64,000 nucleotides of DNA from G965202665 sp965243835. Its GTDB lineage: Bacteria > Actinomycetota > Acidimicrobiia > Spongiisociales > Spongiisociaceae. The position numbers and the translations under genes are program-made. Positions 52,343 through 60,815 of this stretch are shown piece after piece (position 1 is the first letter of the stretch; each line of letters starts with the position of its first letter). The notes beneath the pieces are model-generated. The model saw only the letters and a list, made by a program, of their open reading frames with translations, was not told the origin of the DNA and ran no database searches. Location: NCBI GenBank assembly GCA_965243835.1, contig OZ251578.1, positions 2,914,001 to 2,978,000 on the forward strand, in the 5' to 3' direction.

Positions 52343-53186
52343 CGCCCCCCCCCCCCCCCGCGCGATTTTCAGCCTTTTCCAAGGCCTCCGACAGATCCGC
52401 TTCCGTCAGTTTGAAAGCGCGGGCCGGGGAACCCGGTTCGTGGGCCAGTTGGCTCAGGGTGATGGTGCCGGGGCCGGTTTCCGGGCGGGTGCGGGAAATG
52501 TAATCGAGCACGGAGTAGGCCGCGATTTCGGGCGGCAAAGTCGGTTTCGGACCCAGCGCGAACCGGTAGCGGTCCTCGGCGATGGACGCTCCGATCAGGT
52601 TCAGTTCCCGCAACGGGCGGTCGAATATTTCATCGTTGCGGGGGCGGCGGGAGCGCGCCGCCGGGCCGTAGGTGCGCAACAGGGCGGTGATGTCTTTTTT
52701 GACGGAGGACGGCACGGGCGTCTTCCACCCCGCCGCCGATTCCAATCCGGCTGTTACCGCAACCTCCAGGTCCGCGTCCTCAAACTCTACCGCGTGGAAA
52801 TCGTTGAATGCAATCCACCACACCGGAAGCCGGCAACGGGGGGCGAGCAACAGCCAGTGCAGAAGCCACAAGGTGCCCGGGTCTTCCATAAAAGGATCCC
52901 AGCCCGTTTTGTCGAACAGGGCGTAGCCCAGCCGGGTGGGAACCGTGCCCGGGGCCCGGGGGTTGGCCGCTTGCGGGTCCTCCGTGATCAGCTTGGCCGC
53001 CAAACCCCAGAAGCGGATGGAGCGCACCATGTTTTTGCCCACCCCGATGTCCGCCGGGGCGTCCTCCCGCGTGAAAATCCGGGGGTCGGCGGCGGAGAAG
53101 GCGTAGGCCTTGCGGAACCATCCGTAGCGCGGGTGGAACGTCTCGTGGCGGGCGAATGTGGGCTCGGCCGCTTCGCTCAACCGCAT
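52251..53186 (-). CDS. sspB: DUF4007 protein, SspB-like, frameshifted at a G15 tract
   Basis: DUF4007 protein, 311 residues as read, of which about the first 280 are real family sequence: FARHETFHPRYGWFRKAY, TREDAPADIGVGKNMVRSIRFWGLAAKLI at the N-terminus. In the SspABCD system SspB is the DUF4007 DNA nickase needed to place sulfur on one strand. A run of 15 G on the coding strand (52345-52359) is read as Ala then five Gly and then runs into an unrelated tail. Removing one G joins the frame to 52085-52342 and restores the C-terminus. The ATG begins one base after the sspA stop. Confidence 0.85.
   Translation of the reverse strand: MRLSEAAEPTFARHETFHPRYGWFRKAYAFSAADPRIFTREDAPADIGVGKNMVRSIRFWGLAAKLITEDPQAANPRAPGTVPTRLGYALFDKTGWDPFMEDPGTLWLLHWLLLAPRCRLPVWWIAFNDFHAVEFEDADLEVAVTAGLESAAGWKTPVPSSVKKDITALLRTYGPAARSRRPRNDEIFDRPLRELNLIGASIAEDRYRFALGPKPTLPPEIAAYSVLDYISRTRPETGPGTITLSQLAHEPGSPARAFKLTEADLSEALEKAENRAGGGGGVAEYPPGYPHRSVPAGLVGGPGRPRSGHPR
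52345..52359 (-). repeat. Poly-G tract (15 G, coding strand) in sspB, probable slippage site
   Basis: Fifteen C on the plus strand, fixed by the frame (Ala plus five Gly codons). 14, 11 or 17 G would give full-length SspB; 15 gives a truncated one. No such tract exists in the second DUF4007 copy at 55345-57363. Confidence 0.9.
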
Positions 53187-53187
53187 C

Positions 53188-54381
53188 TTAAGCCGTGTCT
53201 CCGGTCATGCTTCTAACGTAGTCGACGGCTGTGACAATTTTGGGAACGGCCTGTTCGATCTCTGCGGAGGTGGTGAAGCGGCCCAGGCTGAACCGGATGG
53301 ATTCGAAAGCCGCTTGCGGGGAAAATCCCATAGCCAGCAAGGTTTCCGAAGGTTCTATGGAACCGGAACTGCAGGCGCTGCCGGCGGAAGCAGCCACCGG
53401 ATCCATGTTGACCAGCACCGCCTCGGCGTCGGCCCCCGCAAACCGTAGGTTGACGGTGTTGGGGAGGCGGCGGGAGGCGTCCCCCGCCTCGGAAACCCCG
53501 GCCAGGGCCTGTCGCAGACCGTCCCGCAACCGGTCGCGGAGCCGCCCCACCCGCGCCGACTCCGCCTCCCTTTCCACAAGGGCCAGCCGGGCGGCCTCCC
53601 CCAACCCGGCGATGCCGGCCACGTTCAAAGACCCGGACCGCAGACCCCGTTCGTGGCCGCCGCCGTGCATTACCGGTCGCAAGCGGGGCAGACTGCGGCG
53701 GGTTCCGATCAAGGCCCCGACGCCGCCCGGTCCGCAAATCTTGTGACCGCTGATGGAAACCAGGTCCACGCCGGACAGTGCCATGTTAAAAGGAAGGCGG
53801 CCCGCCAGTTGCGTGGCGTCGCAGTGCAACAGGGCGCCTGCGGCGTGCGTCCGCCCGGCTATCTCCCCGATCGGGTTCAGCGCCCCGGTTTCGCTGTTGG
53901 CGGCCGTCACCGAAACCAGCAGGACGTCGTCGCCGAGCATCGGTTGCAACTCGTCGGGGTCCACGAACCCGCCCTCCGTCACCGGGATGACATCCGTTTT
54001 GGCCCAACCCTGCTCGTTCAACCAGCGGGCGGTGCGGCTCACCGAGGCGTGCTCCGCCGCCGAAATCAGGATACGAATGCGGTGCGGCGGGGCCCCCGCC
54101 GCGGCCCCGCACAAAGCCAGGTTGTTGGCTTCGGTGGCCCCCGCCGTGAAAATGACATCGGCCGGGCGGCCGCCCGTCAAAGCCGCCGTATGCTCGCGGG
54201 CCAAGTCGACGCGTGCCGCCTGCCGACGACCGAACCGGTGGGCGGCGGAAGCGTTGCCGACGCCATCCGCGAACGACTGCGACATCACCTCCGCCACCCG
54301 GGGATCGAGCGGCGCCGAGCCGTTGTAGTCCAAGTAAATCCCGCCCGCCGCGTTATCGGCTTCTTTTTTGGAGTCCGCCAT
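53188..54381 (-). CDS. sspA: Cysteine desulfurase, SspA/DndA-like
   Basis: A 397-residue IscS/NifS-type PLP enzyme that takes sulfur from cysteine. It has YLDYNGSAPLDPRVAEVM at the N-terminus, the PLP lysine in SISGHKICGPGGVGA near 214, and the catalytic loop ASAGSACSSGSIEPSETLL with the active Cys near 340. First gene of the sspABCD order, supplying sulfur to SspD. Its stop lies one base before the sspB start. GC-rich, in step with sspC and sspD. Confidence 0.9.
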   Translation of the reverse strand: MADSKKEADNAAGGIYLDYNGSAPLDPRVAEVMSQSFADGVGNASAAHRFGRRQAARVDLAREHTAALTGGRPADVIFTAGATEANNLALCGAAAGAPPHRIRILISAAEHASVSRTARWLNEQGWAKTDVIPVTEGGFVDPDELQPMLGDDVLLVSVTAANSETGALNPIGEIAGRTHAAGALLHCDATQLAGRLPFNMALSGVDLVSISGHKICGPGGVGALIGTRRSLPRLRPVMHGGGHERGLRSGSLNVAGIAGLGEAARLALVEREAESARVGRLRDRLRDGLRQALAGVSEAGDASRRLPNTVNLRFAGADAEAVLVNMDPVAASAGSACSSGSIEPSETLLAMGFSPQAAFESIRFSLGRFTTSAEIEQAVPKIVTAVDYVRSMTGDTA

Positions 54382-54490
54382 CCCGACCTCCTTGACAACC
54401 CTGGGGACCTGGACGCCACCTTACCGCCCGCCTCCGACAAATCCGGGTAATCCCCGACGAACGACGTTTCGCTCTTCCGTTATCGAGGAG

Positions 54491-54619
54491 ATGATGGCGA
54501 AAAGGACAGAAGATGGCGCGCCATCCCTTCCGGCAACTGCGTGGTGCGGATGTCTGGAGGGCGCGAGAAGGGTAGTCAAGGAATTGCGCCCCCCGATAGG
54601 CGGAAATTTACCGCACTAG
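54491..54619 (+). CDS. Possible small ORF
   Basis: A 42-residue frame (MMAKRTEDGAPSLPATAW start) with GAGGAG directly before two ATG codons. It lies in the region between sspA and the chimaeric gene where no other feature is seen. No family recognised; it may not be expressed. The 232 bases that follow it (54620-54851) have no gene that I can support. Confidence 0.25.
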   Translation: MMAKRTEDGAPSLPATAWCGCLEGARRVVKELRPPIGGNLPH

Positions 54620-54851
54620 CTGTAAAGGGCCACTAAGTTGTTAACGGTCTGGAGGTTGGTGCTTTTCCTCCGAAACTTGTGCGAGAGTGATTGTTAGCGG
54701 TGGTTATTGTAGTAATTGGAGTCAGTCGGTGGAGGGCTTGGGCTCTAGTTTCTTCGTTTAGCGGGGACGGTTATCCCTGGTATTCTGGGCAACGTATACA
54801 CCGGTAAGGCGGAACGCTTTGCCGAAGGGGAGCCAAACGAAGGGGTAAAAG

Positions 54852-55154
54852 ATGGCGGTGACAAACAATGGGGGCGGTACCGGGAACGCGGCCTACATGA
54901 GGGGTATGACCTTGGAGCCGATATCGGCCGAGTTTCCCCTAGTGGGGGCGCTGACCTATCAGGGGTGGAAAATCCGCCCCGTCGGTTCCGGCTTCCTTCT
55001 GGTAGACTCCAACGAGCGGATAAAGGGCGTTTGCGATAGCCTCGAGGTGGCCTTTATGATGCTGTTGGGCGTGTTCGGTGTTGGGGCGTCGTCCGACAAT
55101 TACGAAGTCGGGGCAGGTATCCGCCTGCGCTCCCCGCAAGCGGATACGGCTTAA
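54852..55154 (+). CDS. Hypothetical protein
   Basis: A 100-residue protein, with GALTYQGWKIRPVGSGFLLVDSNERI in the middle and a Val/Leu-rich helix DSLEVAFMMLLGVFG after it. No family recognised. GAAGGGGTAAAAG stands before the ATG. It lies between the two DUF4007-type loci on the opposite strand, in the middle of a defence region, and is GC-rich. The following 190 bases up to 55344 hold no gene. Confidence 0.5.
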   Translation: MAVTNNGGGTGNAAYMRGMTLEPISAEFPLVGALTYQGWKIRPVGSGFLLVDSNERIKGVCDSLEVAFMMLLGVFGVGASSDNYEVGAGIRLRSPQADTA

Positions 55155-55344
55155 ACGGATGCCAGGCCCGGGTGGCGCAACGATCAGCGGTTTCCCCTAG
55201 CGGACGGTGATTTCGTTGGCAGGGCACTGCCACTTCAGACCACAACCCCGAAGAGCACCTCGTCATGGTCGACCCCGCTCGTTCCCGAACCAGCGGAATC
55301 GCCGAGACTGCTATTGAACCTCACAAGTATTATTTGAAGACCCA

Positions 55345-57363
55345 TTAGCCTTGAGGCATCGACGGCGAACCGATGGTGAAATGGCCGGGGTGGTCCGCTA
55401 TTCGTTGCGGCAACTCCGGGGTGAGCGACCGGAACGCGCCGCGCTCATAGAGTGCTACCTTATCGCCAACGGCGAGCAACCCGGCGGTGATGAACACCGG
55501 GACCGCGCCCGCCTTCATCCCCACGGGCGGTAATTGCAGGGCGGCGTGCGCCTCCCGCAGGTTGACGCGGCCGTACCGGGCCCGCCGGAACTGGTTCTCC
55601 AGAATCTGCCAGGCCGGTCGCAACGACTCATCGGTCGGCCGACGGAACCTCCACATCCGATGGTCGGGATCGCGTCGGTGCAGACCGGTGCGTTTCAGAA
55701 AGGCCCGGTACATTGCCACCTCCGGCCCGAATCCTTCCAATCCCAGTCCGTCCCGGTCGCCGTGTTCCACCATCGCTTCCAGTAACTTTCGCCGCGCTCT
55801 CTTCCCGTTAGCAGTGAGTGAGTTGCTGTTCAACATCTCGTTTCCGACTTGGGGAGCGTCGGGGTAGGAGATATCCGCCGCGTCCGACAAGGCGGCACTG
55901 CCCCGCCCGGGCGCCAGTTCCATATCCGCCCCGCCCCCGGCCCCAAGCAGAACCCACCGGCAGGAATCTGCTCCGAAAGCCGCAACCAGTGCTTGTTCAA
56001 AGACGCCTTGCGCCCTCGTCCGTCGTTCCCTAAGCACGCGGCGCGCCGCCCAATCTCCCTCCACTGTCGGGTCGGCCAAGGCCAGGGAAGCGGCGGATAT
56101 CGCCCGGGCCGCGGCTTCCAAGTCGGACACATCCTTGGGCAGGGCGGCCACCACCGGCTTGGCCGCCGAGATTGCTGGCGGCAACCGGGGCGGGGATCCA
56201 TCCGTATTCGCAACCAGGAGCACTTCGCCATCGTGAGTCGAAAAGGGTCCGGGCGGGTCCACCTCCGCCGAGCCGTCCACGTACCGTTTGGAGAATACCC
56301 GCAGGGTGTCGCGCAACGCACTGTGCCGGGCGGCCACCATCGGTTGCGGATCATCCACTTCCGACAAGATGTCCGCCAAAGAGCGGTCTTGAACCTGTTG
56401 CCCGGCGATGTCGAGCAGTTGGCGGACATCCACATCCGGGCCGTGCCAAACCCGGTAGTAGTAGTCGTCTAGAACGGCCCGGGCGATCAAAGCCGGGTTC
56501 GTCGACCAGACAAGGTGGGAATCGCCGGCCAGTGTAATCAGGCCGAACCTCCGGTTTTGCTCGACTGTCGGCTCCAACGCCGCCGCCAATTCGGTTTCGC
56601 TGAGTTTGAAAACCCGTCCGGGGGAACAGGGGTCGTGAGCCAGTTGGCGGAGGGAGACGGCGCCGCCCGCGGCACGGGTGCGAGAAAGGTAATCAAGAGC
56701 CGCATAGGCGACGATCTCGGAGGGCAGGGTCGCCTTGAGCCCCCATTTGAATCGGTAGTGGTCTTTGAGGGGGGACGGTACAATCAAATTCAGCTCGCGC
56801 AACGGGCAGTAAATCCTGCGTCCCGAATGACGCGACCCCCCCGGCGGACCGTAGGTTTGCAACAGGACGCGAATGTCTTTTTTGACGGACGACGCATTGG
56901 GCATCTCCCAATCCGACTCCTTTTCCAACCGGTCGATAACCGCCTCCTGCAAATCCGATAATGTGAATTCGGGGGCGTGGAAATCATTGAACACAACCCA
57001 CCAGACCGGAAGCAGGCAAGGGGGAGCGAGCAACAACCAGTGGATCAGCCACAACGTGCCCGGGGCCTCCGCGTACCGATCCCAACCATTCTCGCCGAAT
57101 AGGCCGGTTCCCAACCGGGCGGGAATGATGTCCGGCGATCGGGGGGCGGACGACTCCCGCTCAATCAGCTTGGCGGCCAAGCCCCAGAAGCGGATGGCGT
57201 TCACCATGTTTATCCCCACTCCGATCTGCGCCGGGGCGTCCTCGCGGGTGAAAATTCGCGTATCTTGGGCGGCGGCCGCGTAGGCCTTGCGGAACCAGCC
57301 GTACCTTGGATAAAAAGATTCGTGTCTTGCAAAACCGCGTTCCGCCGCTTCGCTTAATCGCAT
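55345..57363 (-). CDS. DUF4007-SspC chimaeric protein
   Basis: A 672-residue protein fusing two halves of the ssp pair. Residues 1-303 are a second, diverged DUF4007 protein (FARHESFYPRYGWFRKAY, TREDAPAQIGVGINMVNAI). Residues 304-672 match SspC 477-832 (HGPDVDVRQLLDIAGQQVQD, RYVDGSAEVDPPGPFSTHDGE, PPVGMKAGAVPVFITAGLL) but lack the SspC P-loop ATPase and its C-terminus. The join lies at YYYRVW. It has a good GGAGAGAGAG ribosome site before the ATG at 57363. Either a decayed second ssp locus or a functional regulator or decoy; the chain is open and well conserved, so it may be made. Confidence 0.75.
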   Translation of the reverse strand: MRLSEAAERGFARHESFYPRYGWFRKAYAAAAQDTRIFTREDAPAQIGVGINMVNAIRFWGLAAKLIERESSAPRSPDIIPARLGTGLFGENGWDRYAEAPGTLWLIHWLLLAPPCLLPVWWVVFNDFHAPEFTLSDLQEAVIDRLEKESDWEMPNASSVKKDIRVLLQTYGPPGGSRHSGRRIYCPLRELNLIVPSPLKDHYRFKWGLKATLPSEIVAYAALDYLSRTRAAGGAVSLRQLAHDPCSPGRVFKLSETELAAALEPTVEQNRRFGLITLAGDSHLVWSTNPALIARAVLDDYYYRVWHGPDVDVRQLLDIAGQQVQDRSLADILSEVDDPQPMVAARHSALRDTLRVFSKRYVDGSAEVDPPGPFSTHDGEVLLVANTDGSPPRLPPAISAAKPVVAALPKDVSDLEAAARAISAASLALADPTVEGDWAARRVLRERRTRAQGVFEQALVAAFGADSCRWVLLGAGGGADMELAPGRGSAALSDAADISYPDAPQVGNEMLNSNSLTANGKRARRKLLEAMVEHGDRDGLGLEGFGPEVAMYRAFLKRTGLHRRDPDHRMWRFRRPTDESLRPAWQILENQFRRARYGRVNLREAHAALQLPPVGMKAGAVPVFITAGLLAVGDKVALYERGAFRSLTPELPQRIADHPGHFTIGSPSMPQG

Positions 57364-57646
57364 TTGAACTCTCTCTCCGGTCTTGTGGCCGACACGGGGA
57401 CATACTACCGAAACGGCCTCCCGGCGGGTCGGGTCTGTCACTCGGGTTTGCTAAACTGGGGCGGATGGCGGGCGAGGGAGATGGCCATTCCGCGCCTAGG
57501 CGACGGCGGTAGAGGGGCGAGCCCGGCGGCGGGAGGGCCGGTGAATAGGTATCCTGCGGGGCAACCTCTAATATGGGAGCGGAGGAAAGCGGTCCCGCGT
57601 GCGGACCGCCGGGGCGAAACCGGCCCCACCGGGAAGAAAGGGAGAA

Positions 57647-58711
57647 ATGAACCGTCGCCCATCGCGGCCTTCTTGGGCGCGCATCGCCGCGGCCGGCGCG
57701 ACGGCCTTGTTGCTGGCCGGATGCGGGCGGGTGGAACAGCCCCTTAATTCCTTCGACTCGCAGGGGCCCATCGCCGAACGCATCAACGACCTGTTCTGGC
57801 CGGTGTTCTGGATGGCGGTGGTGATTTTCGTGCTGGTGCAGGGGGCCTTGTTGCTGGCCGTGTTCCTGTTCCGGGAACGCAAGGACGACCGCCGGCCCAA
57901 CCCCAAACAGCCTTTGGGCAACCCCCGGTTGGAGCTGGCGTGGACGATCATCCCCACCCTGATCCTGGCCGGGATCGCGGTCCCCACCGTGGCCACCCTG
58001 TTCGACTTGGCCGAATGCCCGGACGGGGCCATGGAAGTGGAAGTGGTGGGCCACCAGTGGTGGTTCGAGTTCCATTACCCGGAGGAGGGAATCACCACCG
58101 CCAACGTGCTGGTCATTCCCGAAGACACCGAAGTGTGCGCCAAAATGACCTCCGACGACGTCTTGCACAACTTCTGGGTGCCGAAACTGGCGGGCAAACG
58201 CTACCTGGTGCCCGGCCAGGAAACCGAACAGCGCCTGTACGCCGAACAGCCCGGCGAGTACTGGGGGCACTGCGCCGAATTCTGCGGTTTGAGCCACGCC
58301 CGGATGCGGGCCCGGGTGAGCGCCCTGACCGCCGCCGACTACGACCGGTGGGTGGAAAGCCAGGCGCCGCCCGCGCTGGAGCCGGAGGCGGGCAGTCGGG
58401 CCGCGGAAGGCAAGCAGGTATTTTTGGACGGATTATGCGTAACCTGTCATATCATACGGGGGGTGAACGAACCCGACCCGGCCACTCTCACCGTGGCCGC
58501 CCCCGACTTGACCCATTTCGCCTCCCGCAACGTGTTCGCCGGGGCCACACTGCCCGACGGCTTGTCCCCCTCCCAAGCCGACTGGGAGGAGGGGTTGCGC
58601 CGCTGGTTGGCCGACCCCCCCACTTGGAAACCCGGCTCGTTTATGCCCAACCTGGGCCTGACCGCCGACGAAGTCGACGCCTTGGTCGCCTATATGTCGA
58701 CCCTGCGCTGA
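57647..58711 (+). CDS. ctaC: Cytochrome c oxidase subunit II with fused cytochrome c domain
   Basis: A 354-residue CoxB. An N-terminal signal with lipobox LLLAGCG is followed by two transmembrane helices and the cupredoxin-like domain with WWFEFHYPEEG and the CuA ligand loop CAEFCGLSHARM near 200. At the C-terminus a c-type heme domain CVTCH near 265 with a distal Met makes it a caa3-type subunit. The ATG at 57647 follows AAAGGGAG. It takes electrons from cytochrome c to CuA and heme a. First gene of the oxidase operon; subunit I starts 19 bases later. The divergent intergenic region (57364-57646) likely holds its promoter; I saw no clear consensus there. Confidence 0.95.
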   Translation: MNRRPSRPSWARIAAAGATALLLAGCGRVEQPLNSFDSQGPIAERINDLFWPVFWMAVVIFVLVQGALLLAVFLFRERKDDRRPNPKQPLGNPRLELAWTIIPTLILAGIAVPTVATLFDLAECPDGAMEVEVVGHQWWFEFHYPEEGITTANVLVIPEDTEVCAKMTSDDVLHNFWVPKLAGKRYLVPGQETEQRLYAEQPGEYWGHCAEFCGLSHARMRARVSALTAADYDRWVESQAPPALEPEAGSRAAEGKQVFLDGLCVTCHIIRGVNEPDPATLTVAAPDLTHFASRNVFAGATLPDGLSPSQADWEEGLRRWLADPPTWKPGSFMPNLGLTADEVDALVAYMSTLR

Positions 58712-58730
58712 GTCAACCGAGGAGAGGACG

Positions 58731-60815
58731 ATGACCGCCACCATGAACCCGGAGCGCGCCGCCGCCGGCAAAACGGAACCTACGGTGTTCCGCCGCCCCC
58801 GGCTCACCACCGGGTTCTGGTCGTGGATCACCACCTCCGATCACAAGAAGATCGGCATAATGTACGGCTACACCGCCTTCCTGTTTTTCATTGCGGGCGG
58901 GGTGGAGGCCCTGCTGTTGCGCATCCAGCTGGCCGGGCCGGACGGGGCTTTCCTCTCCGCCGCCGAATACAACGGCTTGTTCACCACCCACGCCGTGACC
59001 ATGATTTTCCTGTTCGTGATGCCCATGGGGGCGGCCTTCTTCAACTACCTGTTGCCGCTGATGCTCGGGGCCCGGGACGTGGCCTTCCCCCGCATGAACG
59101 CGGTCAGTTTCTGGATTTTCCTGTTCGGCGGGGTGTTCATCTACTCCTCGCTCCTGTTCGGCACCTCCCCCGCCCCGGTGGGGGGCAATCTGCCGGGCGG
59201 AGCATTGGACGCCTCGGCCCTGGGGTCCATTCCCAACAGCGGCTGGTTCATCTACGCCCCCAACAGCGGCACCGCCTTCTCCCCCGGCACCTCCTTGGAC
59301 TTCGCCGCCCTGGGACTGCAGATTCTGGGGGTGGCCTCCCTGATTTCGGCGGTCAACTTCGTGGTTACCATCCTCAACATGCGGGCCCGGGGGATGCGGA
59401 TGTTGCGCATGCCGGTGTTCGTGTGGATGACTTTCGTAGTGGCCCTGTTGCTTCTGTTCTCGTTGCCGATCATCGCCATCGCCCTTTTTATGCTCACCTT
59501 CGACCGGCAGTTCGGCACCCTGTTTTTCGTGGCCGAAGCGGGCGGGGATCCGATACTGTGGCAACACCTGTTCTGGCTGTTCGGCCACCCCGAGGTGTAC
59601 ATCCTGATCCTGCCCGCCATGGGCATCGTGTCCGAAATCCTGCCCGTGTTTTCCAAAAAGCCCTTGTTCGGATACCCGGCGGTGGTGTTCGCGGGGGCGG
59701 CCATCGCCTTCCTCGGGTTCGGGGTGTGGGCCCACCATATGTTCTCTTCCGGCATCCCCACCGTGGCCCAGGCCGCTTTCGGGTTGGCCACCATGACCAT
59801 CGCCATCCCCACCGGCATCAAAATTTTCAACTGGCTGGGAACGGTGTGGGGCGGACGAATACGATTAACCACCCCCATGCTGTTTTCGCTGGGATTCGTG
59901 GCCCTGTTCGTCATCGGGGGGTTGTCGGGGGTGACGCACGCCGTGGTGCCGTCCGACTGGCAGCAAACCGACACCTATTACATAGTGGCCCACTTTCATT
60001 ACGTGCTGTTCGGCGGGGCCATCTTCGGCCTGTTCGCCGGCCTCTACTACTGGTTCCCGAAGCTGACCGGGCGGATGATGAACGAGGGGTTGGGCAAAAC
60101 CCATTTCTGGCTGATGTTCATCGGCATGAACCTGACTTTCGGACCGATGCACTGGCTGGGACTGCAGGGAATGGTGCGGCGCACCTGGGTGTATCCGGCG
60201 GACGCCGGGCTGGGGTTGTGGAACTTCATCGTCACCATCGGGGCTTTCCTGATTGCGGTTTCGGTGCTGTTTTTTATGATCAACTGGTCCTACTCCAAGC
60301 GGCGGGGCCAAGAGGCCCCGGACGACCCGTGGGACGCCCGCACCCTGGAATGGACCATGCCCTCCCCCACCCCCGACTACAACTTTGCGGTTGAACCGAC
60401 GGTTTCTTCCCTGGACGACTTCTGGCATCGCAAATACGACCAGGACGCGGAGGGCCGGGCGGTGCGCAAACCGGAGGCGGACCGGGTGGTGGCCGACCTT
60501 ATCCACTCCAACGGAAACCCGAAACAGGAGATTCACCTGCCCGCCCCCTCCTATTTCCCGTTCTTCGTCGGCTTGGGGATAATGATCGCCGCCTACGGCA
60601 TCCTCTACCACACCCGCCCCTTCGGAATTCCGTTGCTGGTAGCGGGGGCGGTCATGACCATCGCCGCTTTCGTCGCCTGGGGCTCGGAGCCGCTGGAGGA
60701 ACCCCACCACGATGATCACGATGACGAGGGGGCGGCGCAACCGGCGTACGCTCCCGCCGGGGCGGACGATCTGGAGGAAGCCCTCCGCGAGGACCGCGCC
60801 GAGGGGGGCGGGTGA
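58731..60815 (+). CDS. ctaD: Cytochrome c oxidase subunit I with C-terminal membrane extension
   Basis: A 694-residue heme-copper oxidase catalytic subunit; core about 560 residues with twelve helices. HAVTMIFLFVMPMG holds the first heme a ligand, FGHPEVYILILPAMGI the CuB His with the linked Tyr, HHMFSSG the next CuB His pair, and HFHYVLFGG the heme a3/a ligands. The extra 130 residues include two more transmembrane helices (FPFFVGLGIMIAAYGILYH and an AGAVMTIAAFVAWG helix) and a His/Asp-rich tail. GGAGAGG precedes the ATG at 58731. Reduces O2 to water with proton pumping. Confidence 0.95.
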   Translation: MTATMNPERAAAGKTEPTVFRRPRLTTGFWSWITTSDHKKIGIMYGYTAFLFFIAGGVEALLLRIQLAGPDGAFLSAAEYNGLFTTHAVTMIFLFVMPMGAAFFNYLLPLMLGARDVAFPRMNAVSFWIFLFGGVFIYSSLLFGTSPAPVGGNLPGGALDASALGSIPNSGWFIYAPNSGTAFSPGTSLDFAALGLQILGVASLISAVNFVVTILNMRARGMRMLRMPVFVWMTFVVALLLLFSLPIIAIALFMLTFDRQFGTLFFVAEAGGDPILWQHLFWLFGHPEVYILILPAMGIVSEILPVFSKKPLFGYPAVVFAGAAIAFLGFGVWAHHMFSSGIPTVAQAAFGLATMTIAIPTGIKIFNWLGTVWGGRIRLTTPMLFSLGFVALFVIGGLSGVTHAVVPSDWQQTDTYYIVAHFHYVLFGGAIFGLFAGLYYWFPKLTGRMMNEGLGKTHFWLMFIGMNLTFGPMHWLGLQGMVRRTWVYPADAGLGLWNFIVTIGAFLIAVSVLFFMINWSYSKRRGQEAPDDPWDARTLEWTMPSPTPDYNFAVEPTVSSLDDFWHRKYDQDAEGRAVRKPEADRVVADLIHSNGNPKQEIHLPAPSYFPFFVGLGIMIAAYGILYHTRPFGIPLLVAGAVMTIAAFVAWGSEPLEEPHHDDHDDEGAAQPAYAPAGADDLEEALREDRAEGGG

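Noticed and set aside
52345..52359. Treating the sspB and mod frameshifts as plain sequencing errors
   Set aside because: Possible and not excluded, but both runs are long, lie in modification genes and are one base from restoring a full protein; phase variation explains this better, and the raw reads would decide.
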